In this document: one piece after another, positions 35,266 through 44,125 of the stretch
Layout: each line of letters starts with the position of its first letter
How positions within the stretch are numbered: the stretch's first letter is position 1
NCBI RefSeq assembly: GCF_007954505.1
Contig: NZ_CP042412.1
Location: 1,674,001 to 1,738,000 of the forward strand
DNA length: 64,000 nucleotides
Reading direction: 5' to 3'
Source of the DNA: Microbacterium sp. CBA3102
GTDB taxonomy: Bacteria > Actinomycetota > Actinomycetes > Actinomycetales > Microbacteriaceae
The notes under the pieces: model-generated
What the model was told of the DNA's origin: nothing
Seen by the model: the letters and a program-made list of their open reading frames with translations, nothing else
The model's database searches: none
Position numbers and translations under genes: made by a program

Positions 35266-35859
35266 TCAGAGCGTGTCGAGGAGGTCTTCCATCGTGGCGA
35301 TCTCCGTGGTCTGCGCCTCGATGATCGTCTCGGCCAGAGCGACCGCGTCGCTGTTCTGGCCGTTGTCGACCTCTTCTTGGGCCATCTCGACGGCACCCTC
35401 GTGGTGCTGGATCATCTGCTCGAGGAACAGGCGGCTGGCGTCCGCGCCGGTGGCATCCTCGAGAGCCTGCATGTCATCTTCGGACATCATGCCGCCCCCG
35501 TGATCCATGCCCTCCATGTCGGAAGTGTCAGCGCCCCACTCTTCGAGCCACTGGTCCATCTTCTGGATCTCGGGCTCCTGCGCGGCCTTGATCTCTTCCG
35601 CAAGGGCGACGACGCGTTCGTCGACGCCCTCCTTGCTGAGAAGCATGTCGGACATGTCGATGGCCTGGGCGTGGTGCTCCTTCATCATGCTGGCGAACAT
35701 GATGTCGGCGTCATTGGCGTCCGCGGAGGCCGGGGTGGAGCTGCTGCTTTCATGGTTCATGCCGGGCATGTCGCCGCCGGAGGTGTTACTGGCGCAGCCG
35801 GCGAGTCCAAGCACTGCGGCGAGGGTGAGTGCGGCAGTCGCCGCAAAACGGGTCTTCAT
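35266..35859 (-). CDS. DUF305 lipoprotein (copper-binding CopM-like)
   Basis: 197 residues from ATG 35859 (TTGGAG before it). Lipobox LAGC, then a Met/His-rich spacer (MPGMNH) and two DUF305 halves with MMKEHHAQAIDMSDM and QMIQHHEGAVEMAQE. The HH and Met residues of DUF305 proteins bind copper outside the membrane in characterised relatives. Gene five of the csoR-led copper operon. Confidence 0.85.
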   Translation of the reverse strand: MKTRFAATAALTLAAVLGLAGCASNTSGGDMPGMNHESSSSTPASADANDADIMFASMMKEHHAQAIDMSDMLLSKEGVDERVVALAEEIKAAQEPEIQKMDQWLEEWGADTSDMEGMDHGGGMMSEDDMQALEDATGADASRLFLEQMIQHHEGAVEMAQEEVDNGQNSDAVALAETIIEAQTTEIATMEDLLDTL

Positions 35860-35945
35860 GATGGGGTTCTCCAAGAGTCGATGGTAGTGCCCAGCGAGAG
35901 AGGCTGGGCGAGGGAGTTACCCGCAGAAGGCGGGCACGCCTGCCA

Positions 35946-36386
35946 TCACGTGCGACTGATGCAGAGAACGGTGAGAGACGGAGGCCGCAGCGGATGCAGC
36001 GCATCCCGGAGGTGTAGGCGGGACACGGGCGTTCCCGGGGAGTGCGCGACGGCACGCCACCAGGCGGACGGCCGGGTGAGCAGCACGACGGCAATGAGGA
36101 GCGCGAGAACGCAGGCCATCCACGCCATGCCGTGATCGTCAGAACACGTGGCGCACCCCGCCTCGTCCATCGCTGCGGCGTCGCCTGAGGCGTGTGCGGG
36201 GTGAGCGTCGGCATGCGCGGGTGCGACGGCGATGGTCTCACTGTGCCCGGAGGGCATGGTGTGCGTGTTCATCGAGTGCATAGCCAGAAGCCCGAAGATC
36301 ACGGAAAAGGCGACGGCGACGACGGCCAGGAGGGTGCGGGTGAGGGTGCGCTGGTTATGCACGCGGCGTGCGATCGTCATCAACAC
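35946..36386 (-). CDS. DUF6153-type small membrane protein
   Basis: 146 residues from GTG 36386, seven bases after GGGAGG; ATG 36380 is an alternative. Two membrane segments flank a His/Ala-rich extracytoplasmic loop (HTMPSGHSETIAVAPAHADA) with a CATC pair. The C-terminus PPSLTVLCISRT closely matches the end of the protein at 53929 (PPSLTQLSLSRT). Probably a copper-region accessory membrane protein. Confidence 0.75.
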   Translation of the reverse strand: MLMTIARRVHNQRTLTRTLLAVVAVAFSVIFGLLAMHSMNTHTMPSGHSETIAVAPAHADAHPAHASGDAAAMDEAGCATCSDDHGMAWMACVLALLIAVVLLTRPSAWWRAVAHSPGTPVSRLHLRDALHPLRPPSLTVLCISRT

Positions 36387-36433
36387 TGTCCCACCTCCCT
36401 TTCTTCCAGGGTACGTCGCTGCCGCCCATGCGC

Positions 36434-38563
36434 CTACTTGTCGACGACGTCGCCCGGGCTGAGGTTCAGCCGTCGCAGCAACTGCGCATTCAGCGCGACA
36501 ACGATCGTGGACAGTGACATCAACACCGCCCCGACCGACATCGGCAACACGAACCCGACGGGGGCGAGCACACCGGCAGCCAACGGCACCGAGAGAAGGT
36601 TGTACCCGGCGGCCCACCAGAGGTTCTGTTTCATCTTCCGGTAACTGGCCCGTGACAGCTCAATCACGGAGATCACCGATCTGGGGTCGTCGCTGGCGAG
36701 GATGACACCCGCGGAGGCGATCGCGACGTCCGTTCCTGCGCCGATCGCAATCCCCACGTCCGCCTGGGCGAGGGCGGGGGCGTCGTTCACGCCGTCACCG
36801 ACCATCGCGACCTTGCGGCCTTCGTTTTGCAGTTCTTTCACCTTGGAGGCTTTGTCCTCCGGACGGACCCCGGCGAAGTACCGGTCGATACCCAGCTCGT
36901 CGGCGACGGACGCGGCTACCGCGTCAGCGTCACCGGTGATCATGACGACCTGCACGCCGCGCTCGTGAAGCGCATCGACTGCGTGACGCGACTCGGAGCG
37001 GATCTCATCCGCGAGGCGCAACGCACCCGTCACCTGACCGTCGACGAGCACGTGGAGGATGATCGCACCCTCACCGCGCCACTCGTCGGCAACCGGCAGC
37101 TCGGCGGCGTGTTCTTGCTCGAGCATGTACGGGCCACCGACCTGCACGACACGACCATCGACACGGGCGCGCACCCCGACCGCAGGCGAGGACTCGAAGT
37201 CGGACGAGCCCGGAACGGTGAGGTTCTTCTCCTTCGCCGCGTTGACGATCGCGCGGGCGAGGGGATGCTCGGAGTCCGCTTCCGCGGCCGCAGCCCACGC
37301 CAGCAATTGATCCGCGTCGATCCCCGTGATGGGATCGATTGCGGTCACGGCAGGGGTGCCCTTGGTGAGCGTGCCGGTCTTGTCGAACAGCACCGTATCG
37401 ACGGTGCGCATGCTCTCCAGAGCAAGACGATCCTTGATCAGAACGCCACCACGAGCGGCCCGCTCGGTCGCGATCGAGACGACAAGCGGGATCGCCAGGC
37501 CAAGAGCGTGCGGGCAGGCGATCACCAGCACCGTGATCGTACGGATCACGGCAGCGTCCGGGAAGCCGACGATGGTCCAGACGATGGCGGTGATCGCGGC
37601 GGCGCCGAGCGCGAACCAGAACAGCCATCCCGCCGCCTTATCCGCGAGACGCTGGGCCCGCGACGACGAGCTCTGCGCTTCGGTGACGAGCTTCTGGATG
37701 CCCGCGAGAGCGGTGTCCTCACCGATGGCGGTGATCTCCACTCGCACACCGGAGTCAGTGGCGACGGTGCCGGCGATGACCGGGTCACCGTCGCTGCGGC
37801 GTACCGGCCTGGATTCTCCGGTGATCATCGACTCGTCCATGCTGGCCGAGCCCTGCACGATCCGCCCGTCCGCAGGAATCCGCCCGCCGGGGCGCACGAC
37901 CACGACATCGCCCACCTGCAAGTCGGAAGGTGCGACCGTGACGGTCGTGTCACCGTCGATCTTTTCGGCCTCGTCGGGCAGCAACGCGGCCAGGGAGTCC
38001 AACGCCGATGTCGTCTGTGCGAGGGAGCGCATCTCGATCCAGTGCCCGAGCAGCATGATCACGATGAGTAGGGCCAGCTCCCACCAGAAGTCCAGCTCGT
38101 GGTGCAGCAGGCCGAGGCTCGCACCCCACGAAGCGAGGAATGCCACGGTGATCGCGAGGGCGATCAGAAGCATCATCCCGGGCTTGCGGGCACGGAGCTC
38201 ACTCACCGCGCCGGTGAGGAACGGGGTCCCGCCCCACACGTACATTACGGTTCCGAGGACCGGGGAGATCCACGCAACCCACGCGGCATCGGGCAACGGA
38301 TAGCCGAGGATCGTCGAGAACATCGTCGAGAACCCGACCACGGGCACCGCGAGGAGCAGCATGATCCAGAACAGGCGCCGGAACTGGCCTACGTGATCTC
38401 CGTGGCCCCCGTGGCCGCCGTGACCCTCGTGCCCGCCGTGACCTGTGTGTTCTGGTGATGCGCCGTGGTCGTGGCCCATCGCCGCGTGGTCGTGCTCTGT
38501 TGTGGGCGCCCCGCCGTGTTTGGCGTGTGCGGCGTGATCGGTGTGGTCGTCGTGCTGGCTCAT
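36434..38563 (-). CDS. copB: CopB-type copper-exporting P1B-ATPase
   Basis: 709 residues. A His-rich N-terminal tail (HGGHEGHGGHGGHGDH) replaces HMA domains. Motifs: TGES, membrane CPH (IACPHALGLAIP), DKTGTLTKGTP, SEHPLA, MITGDA and GDGVNDAPALA. CPH with a His-rich tail marks the P1B-3 CopB branch, which exports copper or silver. AAGGAG precedes the ATG. It follows copZ by 54 bp. Confidence 0.93.
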   Translation of the reverse strand: MSQHDDHTDHAAHAKHGGAPTTEHDHAAMGHDHGASPEHTGHGGHEGHGGHGGHGDHVGQFRRLFWIMLLLAVPVVGFSTMFSTILGYPLPDAAWVAWISPVLGTVMYVWGGTPFLTGAVSELRARKPGMMLLIALAITVAFLASWGASLGLLHHELDFWWELALLIVIMLLGHWIEMRSLAQTTSALDSLAALLPDEAEKIDGDTTVTVAPSDLQVGDVVVVRPGGRIPADGRIVQGSASMDESMITGESRPVRRSDGDPVIAGTVATDSGVRVEITAIGEDTALAGIQKLVTEAQSSSSRAQRLADKAAGWLFWFALGAAAITAIVWTIVGFPDAAVIRTITVLVIACPHALGLAIPLVVSIATERAARGGVLIKDRLALESMRTVDTVLFDKTGTLTKGTPAVTAIDPITGIDADQLLAWAAAAEADSEHPLARAIVNAAKEKNLTVPGSSDFESSPAVGVRARVDGRVVQVGGPYMLEQEHAAELPVADEWRGEGAIILHVLVDGQVTGALRLADEIRSESRHAVDALHERGVQVVMITGDADAVAASVADELGIDRYFAGVRPEDKASKVKELQNEGRKVAMVGDGVNDAPALAQADVGIAIGAGTDVAIASAGVILASDDPRSVISVIELSRASYRKMKQNLWWAAGYNLLSVPLAAGVLAPVGFVLPMSVGAVLMSLSTIVVALNAQLLRRLNLSPGDVVDK

Positions 38564-38617
38564 CGGAACTCCTTGCTCGAATCCGCCCGGGTCGGGCCGG
38601 ACGCTCTCAGGTGCGAC

Positions 38618-38941
38618 TCAGGCGTGGTTGGTCGCGAGGGCGTAGCCGGCCTCTTCAACCGCAGCCTGCACGGCAGCGGGGTCGACAGGGCTGGTGCTGT
38701 GAATGGTCACCCGGGAGGGGCCGCCAGCGTTCAGATTTACGGTGACGGACTCGACGCCGTCGACAGCGCTCAGTTCCTCACTGACGCTCGACACACAGTG
38801 CGAGCACGTCATTCCCTCGACCAGCACGTCCTGCGTAACCGCAGACGCCACGGGTACGGATGTCTCCGCGTTCAAGGGGGTCGCGCAGCATGCGCAGCCC
38901 GCGTTCGCGTCCTTCAGTCCGAGTTCGATGCGATCAGTCAT
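38618..38941 (-). CDS. copZ: CopZ-like heavy-metal-associated protein
   Basis: 107 residues; ATG 38941 follows AAGGAG. An N-terminal CACC motif precedes a complete HMA domain with GMTCSHC (about residues 43-49). The extra N-terminal cysteines are common in actinobacterial copper chaperones. It should pass Cu(I) to CopB. Confidence 0.9.
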   Translation of the reverse strand: MTDRIELGLKDANAGCACCATPLNAETSVPVASAVTQDVLVEGMTCSHCVSSVSEELSAVDGVESVTVNLNAGGPSRVTIHSTSPVDPAAVQAAVEEAGYALATNHA

Positions 38942-38976
38942 GCGTGTGTTCTCCTTCAACTAGACAGACGTGGGGG

Positions 38977-39258
38977 TCATGAACGGACCAGGCGGGCGAT
39001 TGCTTCGTTGGCCTCGCGGACCTTTTCTGCAGCGACCGCCCCGCCTGTGGCGCTCGCTTCGGCGACGCAGTGACTCAGGTGATCGCTGAGCAGTGACAAG
39101 GCGACCGTCTCCAGGGCCTTCGTCGCCGCAGAAACCTGGGTGAGGATGTCGATGCAGTACTTGTCCTCATCGACCATCCGGGCAATCCCTCGCACCTGAC
39201 CCTCGACACGGTTCAACCGCTTGCGCAGATCGTCCTTGTTTCCGTCATACCCGTTCAT
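38977..39258 (-). CDS. csoR: CsoR copper-sensing repressor
   Basis: 93 residues, all-helical DUF156 fold. The Cu(I) ligand set Cys-His-Cys is present in KYCIDIL (C35), SDHLSHC (H60 or H63 region) and the following Cys64. The frame is open upstream, but the ATG at 39258 fits the family start and lies just past the operator. It is the first gene of the operon and so autoregulated; Cu(I) binding releases it. Confidence 0.92.
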   Translation of the reverse strand: MNGYDGNKDDLRKRLNRVEGQVRGIARMVDEDKYCIDILTQVSAATKALETVALSLLSDHLSHCVAEASATGGAVAAEKVREANEAIARLVRS

Positions 39259-39267
39259 GATTCGAAG

Positions 39268-39284
39268 ATACCCCCCGGGGGTAT
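39268..39284 (-). promoter_or_regulatory. CsoR operator
   Basis: ATACCCCCCGGGGGTAT is a near-perfect palindrome of the known CsoR-box type (TACCC...GGGTA), ten bases upstream of the csoR start. It may also serve the divergent four-helix-bundle gene at 39528. The remaining 240 bp to that gene hold a tandem TCGTGGCTCACGAA near 39489-39516. Confidence 0.85.
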
Positions 39285-39527
39285 GCAACTCAAGTGGTTC
39301 CGGTTCCATTCCCGACGTGAGTACTTTGTGTCCACCTCGCTCACGCTGCGACCCGTGATTCGTCGGCGGTGCTGTCGCGAGTATCCGGAGTTGCGGCGGA
39401 GACTCGCGCGAACGCGGCCCACCACAGCTAACACACCCCGGCGGGGTACTCAAGGGCCTCAATGAGTGGAGGGCGCGAGCGTACCTTCGTGGCTCACGAA
39501 GCTCGTGGCTCACGAAAGGACCCCCTC

Positions 39528-39929
39528 ATGTCTACTACCGAGGAAATGCTCCGCACCTACCCGAAAGACCTAGGCGGAATCGATCAGGAGAAGCTTGCTG
39601 AGTGCATCGACGCGTGTCTGGAATGTGCGCAAGCATGCACCGCGTGTGCCGACGCCTGCCTCAGCGAGGACATGGTCGCTGACCTGACCAAATGCATCCG
39701 CACGAACCTGGACTGCGCAGACCTTTGCGCCACCACAGCCCGCATCCTCTCCCGCCACACCGGGTACGACGCCAACCTCACCCGCGCCGCGCTTGAAGCC
39801 TGTCGAACGGCCTGCACGAGCTGCGCCAACGAGTGCGAACAGCACACCATGCACGAGCACTGCACGATCTGCGCCGAGGCATGCCGGCGCTGCGAACAAG
39901 CCTGCACTGCGCTGTTGGAGACGCTATGA
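39528..39929 (+). CDS. Four-helix-bundle copper-storage protein (Csp-like)
   Basis: 133 residues with 17 or so cysteines arranged as C-x2-3-C along helices (CIDACLECAQACTACADAC, CRTACTSCANECEQH). This is the DUF326/Csp pattern, which stores many Cu(I) ions inside a helical bundle. Start ATG 39528 follows AAAGGA. It overlaps the next gene by four bases and is divergent from csoR. Confidence 0.88.
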   Translation: MSTTEEMLRTYPKDLGGIDQEKLAECIDACLECAQACTACADACLSEDMVADLTKCIRTNLDCADLCATTARILSRHTGYDANLTRAALEACRTACTSCANECEQHTMHEHCTICAEACRRCEQACTALLETL

Positions 39930-40444
39930 CACAGCACCACGCCGACAACGGGGCACGCCCGCCCGTACCGGAATCTCACGAACAAGACCACGGCGGAATG
40001 TCGAGCTACCTCAAACTCGCCATCTCCCTGACGCTCAGCTTCGTCGTGATGTACTTCCTCACGTTCGCGATGATCAACGTCCTCGATGACCTCTTCCTCA
40101 ACATCAGCAACCTCTACATGGCTCTGATGATGGTGTTCCCCATGGGCATCATCATGGTCATCGTGATGTGGAAGATGTTCCCGAACAAGGCGGTGAACGT
40201 CGGGCTGCTCGTAGGCTTCGCCGCACTATTTCTGGTCGCGTTCTTCATGGGCCGCGCAGAAGCCTTCGTCGGTGACGACCAGTTCCTCCGCTCCATGATC
40301 CCGCACCACTCGCGAGCGATCCTGGTATGTGAGCAATCAGATATCAGCGACCCGGAAATCCAAGACCTCTGCAAGCAGATCATCTCTTCACAACAAGAAG
40401 AGATCGACCAGATGAACGACATCCTCGACCGGCTCAACGAATAG
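39926..40444 (+). CDS. DUF305 membrane protein
   Basis: 172 residues. A His-rich N-terminus, three membrane helices (SYLKLAISLTLSFVVMYFL, the MALMMVFPMGIIMVIVM segment and GLLVGFAALFLVAFF), then a single DUF305 half with SMIPHHSRAI and a helical tail. Probably a membrane-bound partner of the copper-storage protein, delivering or accepting copper. Starts in the stop of the preceding gene (ATGA). Confidence 0.82.
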   Translation: MTQHHADNGARPPVPESHEQDHGGMSSYLKLAISLTLSFVVMYFLTFAMINVLDDLFLNISNLYMALMMVFPMGIIMVIVMWKMFPNKAVNVGLLVGFAALFLVAFFMGRAEAFVGDDQFLRSMIPHHSRAILVCEQSDISDPEIQDLCKQIISSQQEEIDQMNDILDRLNE

Positions 40445-40556
40445 TCAACCGACCTTTGGCGACGAGTGAGCCCGAAGAAGGACTCCGGACCCACCGCCGA
40501 TCAGCGGGGTCTAGGCCGACTCGGCACACACTACGCGTGGGGACCTCCGTGAACCA

Positions 40557-40685
40557 CCGAAAACGATCGTTTACGGCAGACGCACGGAGGTCGCCGGCCG
40601 ATCGCACGACACGCCGATCGCGCACCCGCCGAAACCCCCTGCCGAAACCAGATGCGCCGAAACTGGCCGTTCGACGTTTTAGGCA
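40557..40685 (+). repeat. Res-like site B next to R2
   Basis: Site I CCGAAAACGATCGTTTACGG (40557-40576); site II with GCCGAAACCCCCTGCCGAAA (from 40628); site III (40654-40685) ending CGACGTTTTAGGCA. The same three parts at the same 51-bp spacing recur at 59600-59729. It ends 23 bp before the first R2 repeat, so res and right end form one unit. Confidence 0.65.
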
Positions 40686-40708
40686 GCGTGAGAGTGGAAG
40701 GTGATTTA

Positions 40709-40812
40709 CGACATCTTTCGTGAGACAGCCGGCAGCCTCGACCGTGCATCACTCACCCGTCTTCCCGGGAATGTTCTGTCTCACCGACCGACAGCTTTCG
40801 TGAGATCGGACA
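40709..40812 (-). repeat. Internal right end R2
   Basis: Two minus-direction repeats, 40709-40727 and the 25-bp terminus 40788-40812 (reads TGTCCGATCTCACGAAAG). The 60 bp between them match the same interval of R3 (for example CACCCGTCTT and TCTGTCTCACC). The following five bases are GCAGA, not ATGTC, so it is not the partner of L1. Confidence 0.7.
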
Positions 40813-40825
40813 GCAGATTTCGACA

Positions 40826-40950
40826 TGTCGTTTCTCATGAAACCTGTCGCATTCTCACGAAACCTGTCGCATTCTCACGAAACCTGTCGCATTCTCACGA
40901 AACCTGTCGCTGTTCTCCTGAAAGGTGGCGGATTCTCGCGGATGTTGTCA
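40826..40950 (+). repeat. Internal left-end-like array L3
   Basis: TGTCG at 40826, then six direct units of about 20 bp. Three (40851-40870, 40871-40890, 40891-40910) are identical, ATTCTCACGAAACCTGTCGC; the first (40831-40850) differs at few positions and the last two are degenerate. It starts 13 bp after R2. 40951-41100 shows no gene or site. Confidence 0.7.
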
Positions 40951-41100
40951 CACGGTCGTCCGGGATTGACGCCGTGTGTCAGCAACGCCGAGGTCGCCTA
41001 CGCATCAACTTGCTCTGACGAACATCGAAAGTGGCAAGCGATCTCGTGGGGCGGTGGCACGGTTCGGCGGACGCATAGGGGATCTGCGTAAGGTGCGAAT

Positions 41101-41718
41101 GTGCCTCGAGACCCACGTTTTAGTACCGTTCGCGGTGCGGCGGGAGTCATGCTCGCCGCAGTGTTCGCCATCGGTCTGAGCGGGTGTGCGCCGGATCCGG
41201 TCAGCGATTCCTACCTCAAGGGTGAGAACACCGGGTATGTGGCCGGCAACGGCGCTATTGTCGAGGTCCCGGTGGCCGAGCGGAGCGAGCCCGTGGTCTT
41301 CAGTGGCGTTACTGAAACTGGTGATGATTTCGACAGTGCGGACAACGCCGGCAAGGTCACGGTGGTGAACTTCTGGTACGCCGGGTGCGCGCCGTGCCGC
41401 ATCGAGGCGAAGGATCTTGAAAGCGTCTGGCAGGAATACGGCGGCGAGGATGTGGCTTTCATCGGCATCAATACCCGCGACCAGGCTGACACTGCCCAGG
41501 CTTTCTCTGACGAGTTCGGCATCACCTACCCGAGCCTGATCGACGTGAACACGGCCGAGGCGAAACTCGCTTTCTCCGAGGCTGTGCCGATCCAGGCGAC
41601 ACCGACCACTCTCGTGCTCGACAGACAGGGCCGTGTCGCCGCCCGCATCATCGGGCCCATCGACGGCACCTCGATCCTCTCGACCCTCGTCAAAGACGCC
41701 CTAGCGGAGACGCCGTGA
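41101..41718 (+). CDS. TlpA/ResA-type thioredoxin lipoprotein
   Basis: 205 residues, GTG start. Lipobox LSGC, then a thioredoxin fold with WYAGCAPCR active site and cis-Pro in QATPTTLV. Extracytoplasmic reductase of this kind keeps apo-cytochrome or copper-site cysteines reduced. The next gene, a CcdA-type electron carrier, overlaps it by four bases (GTGA) and should supply its electrons. Confidence 0.9.
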   Translation: MPRDPRFSTVRGAAGVMLAAVFAIGLSGCAPDPVSDSYLKGENTGYVAGNGAIVEVPVAERSEPVVFSGVTETGDDFDSADNAGKVTVVNFWYAGCAPCRIEAKDLESVWQEYGGEDVAFIGINTRDQADTAQAFSDEFGITYPSLIDVNTAEAKLAFSEAVPIQATPTTLVLDRQGRVAARIIGPIDGTSILSTLVKDALAETP

Positions 41719-42476
41719 ACGCAGACACCATCATCGGGTCCGGTGCGCTCTGGCTCGCAGTCCCCGTCGCGATGCTCGCCGGCCTCGTGTCGTTCCTGTC
41801 GCCCTGCGTGCTCCCGCTGGTCCCCGGCTTCCTCGGCTTCCTCGGCGGAGCGGTCGCGCCGCGCTCGAAGGGTGACGCGACGAACGCAGTCGCGCCTGAG
41901 CGCCGTCAGCTCGTTGTCGGCGTGCTTCTGTTCATCCTCGGCTTCAGTGTCGTCTTTGTTCTCATCACTGCGCTGAGCGGGACGGCCGGCGTGTTCTTCC
42001 TACGCTGGGGTGACCTGGTCACGCGCATCCTCGGAGTCGTCGTCATCCTGATGGGGCTCGTCTTCCTCGGGTTGTTCAGTTTCGCCCAGCGGGAGGTCCG
42101 CTTTCACGTTGGCTCCCGGGCCGGTGTCGTCGGGGCGCCGCTACTCGGAGTGGCACTCGGTATCGGCTGGGCGCCGTGTATGGGGCCGACGCTTGCCGCG
42201 ATCATCGCGCTTTCGTTCAACGCCGGCGACCCTGTCCGGGCTGGCTTCCTTGGTCTCGCGTATTCGCTTGGCCTCGGCATCCCGTTCCTGCTGGTCGCAC
42301 TGGGGTTCGGTTGGGCGGCGAAGACGGTCGAGTTTCTCCGTCGTCACATCCGGGTGCTGAATGTCTGCGGCGGTATCCTCCTGATCGTCCTCGGCCTCCT
42401 GATGGTGACAGGGCTGTGGACCGACATCATGTCGCGGCTGACGGCGGTGATGGGCAGCGTCATCCTCCCGCTCTGA
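41715..42476 (+). CDS. ccdA: CcdA/DsbD-type thiol-electron transporter
   Basis: 253 residues, six membrane helices. The two redox cysteines lie in FLSPCVLPLVPGF and GWAPCMGPTLA, as in CcdA. It carries electrons from cytoplasmic thioredoxin to the TlpA-like partner. GTG start within the end of the preceding gene. Confidence 0.92.
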   Translation: MNADTIIGSGALWLAVPVAMLAGLVSFLSPCVLPLVPGFLGFLGGAVAPRSKGDATNAVAPERRQLVVGVLLFILGFSVVFVLITALSGTAGVFFLRWGDLVTRILGVVVILMGLVFLGLFSFAQREVRFHVGSRAGVVGAPLLGVALGIGWAPCMGPTLAAIIALSFNAGDPVRAGFLGLAYSLGLGIPFLLVALGFGWAAKTVEFLRRHIRVLNVCGGILLIVLGLLMVTGLWTDIMSRLTAVMGSVILPL

Positions 42477-42573
42477 GATCCCTAGCAAGGATGTCGGGAG
42501 TGACGACTGGAGCAGCCTTCTCTACCCAACTGTTCATGTCGACGGCGCCACTTCGTGATCCGGCGTCGGAACC

Positions 42574-43932
42574 TTAGATATAGACGCCACGGTCTTCCAT
42601 GAACCGGACGGGGTTGGTGTAGCCACCGTTGATGTAGACCTCGAAATGCAGATGGCACCCGAAGGAGCGTCCGGTGTCACCCGCGTATGCGATGACCTGG
42701 CCGGAATTGACCCATTGCCCCCGGCTGACGGCGATGCCACCGGGTTTGATGTGGGCGTACCCGGTGCTGACGCCCCCGCCGTGTTGGATGCGGACGTAAT
42801 TGCCGTAGTTGCCGTTGGCGGCGGCGTAGTCCACGGTTCCGGAGTTGGCGGCGTAGATCGCCGCTCCGCAGCCGTTGGCCAGGTCGGCGCCGTAGTGGTA
42901 GCTCGAGGAGCAGCCCTGCGAACCACAGATGGGGGTCCGCGGGCCGTAGCTTGAACTTCGGCCGCCCCCGTGGGGCCGAACCCAACCGCCGCTCCCGGCG
43001 GAGCCTCCGCCGCCACCGTTGCCGCCTCCGTTGGCTGCCGCTTCGGCGGCTTCGCGTTCGCGACGGGCGCGCTCTTCGGCCTCGCGCGCGGCTACACCCG
43101 CCTGGTAGCCGGCGACCGTCTGCGTGGTGGTGTCTTTCAGCGCGGCGAGCTGCGCCTGCATCGTCTCGAGGTTCGCGGCTTGCTCGTCGAGCGCGGCCTG
43201 TGCGGCGTCGGCCGCTTCTTGTGCGGCAATCATCTTCTGCTCCGCGACCTGCTGCAGGCGGTCTCGTTCGTCGCGGGCGACCTTCGCCTGATCGGTCAGC
43301 GATTGGGCGGTGTTGCGCGCCGAGATTGCGTCATCGTAGACCGACCGGTTGTACTCGAGCAGCTTGTCCATGGTGCCCAGCCGGGACAGGAGCTCATCGG
43401 CGTTGTCCGCGGAGCCGGAGAAGAACAGTTGCAGTGCTGAGTCGTCTCCACCGTTGCGGTACAGCTGTGCCGCAACTTGACCGGCCCTGCGCGCAGAGGT
43501 TTCGGCCATCGCTGATTGTTCGTCGGCCTGCGCCTGCAGGCTCTCGGCTTCCGTGATCGCAGCGAAGTATTCCTGTTGTGCTGCGTAGAACTCGTCGGAG
43601 GCTGTATCGGCGGCAGCCTGGGTCTCGGCGACTTTCTGCGTCAAGGACTGGATCAGCCCTTCGATTCGGGTGATCTCGGCGGCCTTGGCAGCTTCGTTGT
43701 TCTTGGCGCGTTGGACATCGTCCCAGCTCGGGTAGGACGCAGCGTACGCCGCTGAGACGCCGGAGCCGATACCGAATGCAGCGAATGCAGCGACGCCGAG
43801 GGCGCCGAGTCCGAAAGCGCCACGTCGAGTCACACTCAGCTTCCAGAATGAGTCGCGTTCGGCGGGCGTGGGTGCACACCCGCATTCTTCAGCCGCCTCC
43901 GTAGCAGCCGCGGAGACGCGTCGTTCGTTCAC
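42574..43932 (-). CDS. M23-family peptidoglycan hydrolase with coiled coil
   Basis: 452 residues from GTG 43932 (GAGAGGG before it). A membrane/signal segment (FGLGALGVAAFAAFGIG) is followed by a long coiled coil (about 95-330, AQAAADTASDEF, EAADAAQAALDEQ), a Gly-rich linker and an LytM/M23 domain with SSYHYGADL, and HLHFE metal-site residues. The architecture resembles EnvC/NlpD-type or Mycobacterium-type cell-wall hydrolases. It ends the long minus-strand operon, 193 bp after the copC-like gene. Confidence 0.88.
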   Translation of the reverse strand: MNERRVSAAATEAAEECGCAPTPAERDSFWKLSVTRRGAFGLGALGVAAFAAFGIGSGVSAAYAASYPSWDDVQRAKNNEAAKAAEITRIEGLIQSLTQKVAETQAAADTASDEFYAAQQEYFAAITEAESLQAQADEQSAMAETSARRAGQVAAQLYRNGGDDSALQLFFSGSADNADELLSRLGTMDKLLEYNRSVYDDAISARNTAQSLTDQAKVARDERDRLQQVAEQKMIAAQEAADAAQAALDEQAANLETMQAQLAALKDTTTQTVAGYQAGVAAREAEERARREREAAEAAANGGGNGGGGGSAGSGGWVRPHGGGRSSSYGPRTPICGSQGCSSSYHYGADLANGCGAAIYAANSGTVDYAAANGNYGNYVRIQHGGGVSTGYAHIKPGGIAVSRGQWVNSGQVIAYAGDTGRSFGCHLHFEVYINGGYTNPVRFMEDRGVYI

Positions 43933-44125
43933 TGTGCCCTCTCCTCGAGTTCGGCTTCGTGGATTCTGCTGCCATGGGCGCGCCGATTGGCCATGCTCGC
44001 GTTGCCCGCTGTCTGGTCTATCGTCCGTTCGTGGGGGCCGAAGTCGCGCCGACTCGCCCGTGATCTCTGATCTGTGGCCCATATTTGACGCATCGAACTT
44101 GAGTTCGACTGTCCTGGCACGAGGC

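Noticed and set aside
39489..39516. Another transposon end at the tandem TCGTGGCTCACGAA
   Set aside because: It shares CTCACGAA with the end repeats but lacks the TGTCG part and a terminal TGT; it lies in the promoter of the copper-storage gene.
40831..40950. Short CRISPR or a plasmid iteron origin
   Set aside because: Repeats are directly adjacent without spacers, no Rep gene is nearby, and the same motif occurs at the transposon termini.
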